NCBI RefSeq assembly: GCF_010389155.1
Contig: NC_057768.1
Location: 1,982,501 to 2,046,500 of the forward strand
Origin: Erigeron canadensis
Taxonomy: Eukaryota; Streptophyta; Magnoliopsida; Asterales; Asteraceae
Reading direction: 5' to 3'
Length of the DNA stretch: 64,000 nucleotides
The notes beneath the pieces were generated by a model, which was not told where the DNA came from, made no database searches, and saw only the letters and a program-made list of their open reading frames with translations. Shown here piece by piece: positions 60,185 to 64,000 of this stretch. The translations under genes and the position numbers were made by a program. The first letter of the stretch is position 1, and the number at the start of each line of letters is the position of its first letter.

Positions 60185-62870
60185 CTTGGTTATTTCTGTA
60201 TAACAGCAAAGAAATATTGAATGCTGTTATTTTTGGGCTAAAAGAATGCTGGAAGTTTAGGTATGTGATTTGATGAAAATATATATAATATGATGTGTGA
60301 GATATATATGTATTGGTGTGGCATATTTTAGAACTCAAGAAAGAAGGATTGGCATTGCATATATAGTATATCATAATAATAGTGAAGGGTTGGGTTGGGT
60401 AGGGTGGGGGTAAGCAATTGTGGGTCAGATCTGCACTGGCCTTCCACTTCCATGTGGACAAAATAATGTAGTGGGGTAATTGAGCCTGGTCTCTTCATGT
60501 GGAGATTGTCAGCTGGTGCAAGTTATATAAAATGGTCATGTATTATGTAAACACTATATGATTATATCTTCCTAAAAGTGTTTATGTAGAACAACATATA
60601 AGAAGAAAAAATGATGTAAATGATTAATTTGGTAGGCCTGCAAACATGCTTAAAATTTAGGTGTTACACGACGAGTGGTTAAGTTCGCGAGGGAGAGAGG
60701 AAAACAATGGTATTAAGTAAATATATTGTTTGAATCTTAGCCACTAATCATGTCACATATCAATACCAGCATTTTAGGCATGTTAATAGGCCTGCAAGTT
60801 AGTAATATGTAGTGTCAAACGCGCAACTGTGCATGATGGGCGGGTTGGGCTGATCCGAAAACTTCTAGACCAATATTTGTAGTTTTTTTTTATTTAACAA
60901 TGTTTATATTTCTATTAGATATTGTTTAGGAGAATTCTTAAGGTTTTCTTGCAAGTAATTCCTAACGTTCCAATTTAGCGAAACAGCCCTTTACGACTAG
61001 TACTTAAAACGCTCCAACAACATTGTGGATATCATTCACTTCATTCCATATATAGAATTTCCTTGTGCTGGTGGGTTGGATCTGTATTTAGTATAGTGCC
61101 TTATCAGTGAAAATATACTCTTACTAACATTACTATCTACATCTATTACTATATGTATCCCTAGCCTATTGCGGAAATTCGTTGTAAACGATACAATTAC
61201 AGATGGATAAGGAACGAAGAATCACAAAGTTATCGGCTCAAATTTCTTGACCATTGCTGTAAGAAAAAGAATTAGTATCCTTGAAGTTATCTTATTTAAA
61301 TCCCATATGACACTAAATGGCTAGTTTCCCATACACTTGACATGTCTTTTGCTTATACTTTGCATCTTGCTTTAATTTTATTGGCATGTCCTTTGTGTCT
61401 CAACTTGTCAATTGTCATTGGCCCTTTATCATTTTTCTATTTTTCTATTTCCCTGTAGCATAAGCTATCTTTGCATTCAACAATCATATACCATATCTTT
61501 TAGGATATGCATTTAGGATGGACCAACCTATAAAGTGTTTGCCTATGTATCATATATACATTCATTGCACATAATCCTATAAGTATAGGTCACCTTAATG
61601 AAGTTACAAGATATATTTATTCAAGATCTATATACAAGTTGCATTATATTTACATCATAAACTTGGAATTTTCACATTAAAATGAGTCAGATTTTATGTC
61701 ATATAAGGTGTAAATTTTCTGAAGTTGTAAGAAAATAAACTTATTGAGGTAATGTGGGGTAAAGTAGATGAATGTGATGGTTGGGTCATGGGTACATGAT
61801 CACGTGGTATATGGGTATAGGTCACATGAGGTCTGCCTACCTTAGTTTCATTTTGCAGTGACTAATTATTTGTATCTATCACATCAATCATACATCATTG
61901 CATACTCATATACTATGATCCAAGAAGGCATAACCCCATTGGTATTCCATTATAGGCACATGATGGCCTCCATAAAGTCCTTAAACTTATCCCCTATTGA
62001 AACACCATGTGCATCAACACTTGTTTAATACTAGCTACTTGCCATCTAAACTAGATGTTTATCTAGTTTAATATTATAGACATGGATCATGCCCATAAGT
62101 CAAGTGTATTATGTGTATGAATTTATGTATTGGTATATAACAACTTTAAATGAATTATACTAGTAGTAGTAGTATATATATGCTTTGATCATTAATTCAT
62201 TATGCGAAGAGGTGGTAACAAAGGGGTGCAAAAGGACCAATGTGGCAATGTCTGTTTCGAAATTGAAATTTCATATGAATTTTTAACTTTTTTTTTTATA
62301 AGTTTTTGAATTTTGTCCCCTTTTAGATTTGTTCTTTTATAATTTTTTTTATTTTGTCCTCTTTTAATTATTTTCTGGTATCGCCTATGATTCTACGAGC
62401 AATGCGCGCACGCACATATATATATATATATATATCCATATGAATTAGGATACTACTATTCTTTCGAGTTGTGGGAATTTGAAGCTAGGAAGTTATGTGC
62501 CACATCTTGGACATAATAAGATTTTTGCATTCAACTTTACGGTGTTAAATATGTTAATTATGTTGGCAGTCGCTCCATAAGTAGACCCCTACAATGATAT
62601 TGTAATTCTTCGAAAGAAACCTTTTATTAAATAGTAATCATTATGCGAGATTCCTTGCTGGACATCTACAAGTTTTGTGGTCTAAAGTATTGTTTGCAAT
62701 AGTTAGTGTTATGAGTCTTATGTGGGTCTAGTTATGCCTTTCAATATGCATACACATTTCTATTTCAATTCCTCGTAGATTTTCTCATCCAAATGAAGAA
62801 AACTATATTATTGTGTTAAGTTAGTAATATTCATAAATTTACTCATTCAATGTAAGTAGTGACTTAACCA
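60185..62870. other. Upstream region of the LONGIFOLIA-type gene, no other gene seen
   Basis: AT-rich non-coding sequence with TA microsatellites (62418-62434) and a TAG trinucleotide run (62160). No open frame of interest. Confidence 0.45.
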
Positions 62871-62875
62871 ACTCC

Positions 62876-63075
62876 ATTTAGGTGGGTTGGCCAGGGGTAT
62901 CTTTTAAATTCACTATGTAGGCCCCGGAGGTGAGTTTTCCCCAAGGTCTCGGGTTCAAGTATTGGATTTCTCATCTCAAGGTATTTTCCATGAGAAGGTG
63001 GTTGGAGGTCCAGCGATTTGTTGGTTAAAATTGCCTCCAGCACGTCTGAATCGAAACTAACTTAAAAAAATTGTA
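62876..63075 (+). repeat. Probable tRNA-derived SINE
   Basis: TTAGGTGGGTTGGCCAGGGG (A-box-like) is followed by AGGTCTCGGGTTCAAGTATT (B-box-like) about 50 bp later, then a non-tRNA body of about 100 bp ending near TTAAAAAAATTG. The segment is richer in G/C than its flanks. No clean target duplication was found. Confidence 0.5.
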
Positions 63076-64000
63076 AATAACGACTCAAAATTTGTGGTAC
63101 ACATCTAATTGAGAGGCAACTTTTCCTACATTCTTTTAGAATATTAAAAGCCAAGTTTTAAGATTGTGTGAACAATAAAAAAGGGGTTTGGAAACCATGT
63201 TATACAAGTAATAAATTAATGTGATTTGTATGTCAAGATTCCTCAAACACCTTTTTCATCACATGAAAGAGCATAAAAGTTCCTTAGATCTAGACTTGGG
63301 TAATAAGAAAGAAGCCATTATCTTTATTATAATATAGGTTTAGTCACAGATTTAAGGCACATGAACATGGTATGAAATAAACCTTCACCCAAGAAACATC
63401 CCTATTGGGTCCTTCATATAATTTCCCATTAATACTTTTATCTTTTAAGACTTTGTGCATATCTTCCTTGGAAGTTTCATAATTAGAAAATATTAAAAAG
63501 GAAAGGAAAATAAAAAGTCAATCCCAATCTGTCAAAACAAAAAAACTCATATTTCAGCTATTGGTAGATGTTGTAGTTACCAAAAGTCATCTACATGCAC
63601 ATGACTTGTTTTGCTTCGATCCCAATTCACACTGAAATTGATGAAGAAAGGTTAACTCTTTATATAAAAAAAAAAAAAAAAAATTGTAAATATCAAAAAA
63701 TGTATTAAGTGTTTAATTATTTATCATCGAACTAGAGACTTTTATTTAATCGTTCTTTTGGATCACTAGACCAACGTTAAGAGGTATCTGACTCAATGAT
63801 TTGATTGGAATTGATGGAAAGAAATTTGAATTTTCTAAATTCATATCCATCAATATGAGAGATCTCAAATTTCTTAAATTAGCATAAAAAGTTTTAATTT
63901 TTTTCCGTCAAATTTTATTGAAATCTTAAACCTTAAATGACAGGGAGTTTTTTATTCCATAAAAAGTTTTTTTCTTACTTTATTTTTTCTTTCTTTATTT
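63076..64000. other. Intergenic, nothing identified
   Basis: AT-rich sequence to the window edge, including a poly(A) run at 63667-63682. No gene or RNA was recognised. Confidence 0.45.

Overview
The window looks like nuclear DNA of a flowering plant (eudicot). It is AT-rich, its genes are split by GT-AG introns, and it carries plant-specific families (a CIN-type TCP factor, a LONGIFOLIA/TRM protein, an NTF2-RRM G3BP-like protein). It is crowded with plant transposons: Copia, long solo LTRs, an L1-type LINE, Helitrons, Au-like SINEs, and Stowaway, hAT, Mutator and CACTA MITEs. The LINE, LTR and Helitron styles remind me most of Asteraceae; that is inference from memory, not tested. I see only three host genes in 64 kb.

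Layout. 1-6537: a decayed Copia element on the minus strand (LTR 6047-6537, gag and protease remnants down to the window edge). It is split by a 3.8-kb long terminal repeat with a 5-bp target duplication, which itself holds a 475-bp hAT MITE (8-bp duplication) and a 240-bp piece of chloroplast rbcL. 6621-12315: a G3BP-like gene on the minus strand (5' UTR exon, NTF2 domain, acidic linker, RRM). Its expected last, Gly/Arg-rich exon is absent from the window, and the Copia starts 84 bp after the last visible exon. 13931-21593: a degenerate L1-type LINE with a 15-bp target duplication, split by a 1.9-kb solo LTR that contains a 411-bp Mutator-like foldback element.

21600-45600 has no host gene I can support. 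It holds tandem repeats, SINE-like pieces, Helitron-derived copies, two more solo LTRs (25013-26356; 36036-37758 with a perfect 5-bp duplication), and three foldback elements in TA microsatellites (31.6-32.7 kb). 45810-47274: a TCP transcription factor of the TCP5/13/17 type, plus strand, with a likely 5' UTR intron. 48.8-55.1 kb: MITEs, a 1.2-kb palindrome and a SINE with an 18-bp duplication. 55957-60022: a complete five-exon LONGIFOLIA-type (TRM1/2) gene, minus strand. 60.2-64 kb: non-coding, with one SINE-like piece.

The TCP and LONGIFOLIA families both act in leaf and organ shape (cell proliferation and polar elongation), but nothing here shows that they are co-regulated. I found no bacterial-style operon, CRISPR array or clear new biological system. 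The most informative signals are the layered insertions, whose target duplications give relative ages, the possible structural damage to the G3BP-like gene, and a foldback element loaded with ACGT-core (bZIP-type) motifs.
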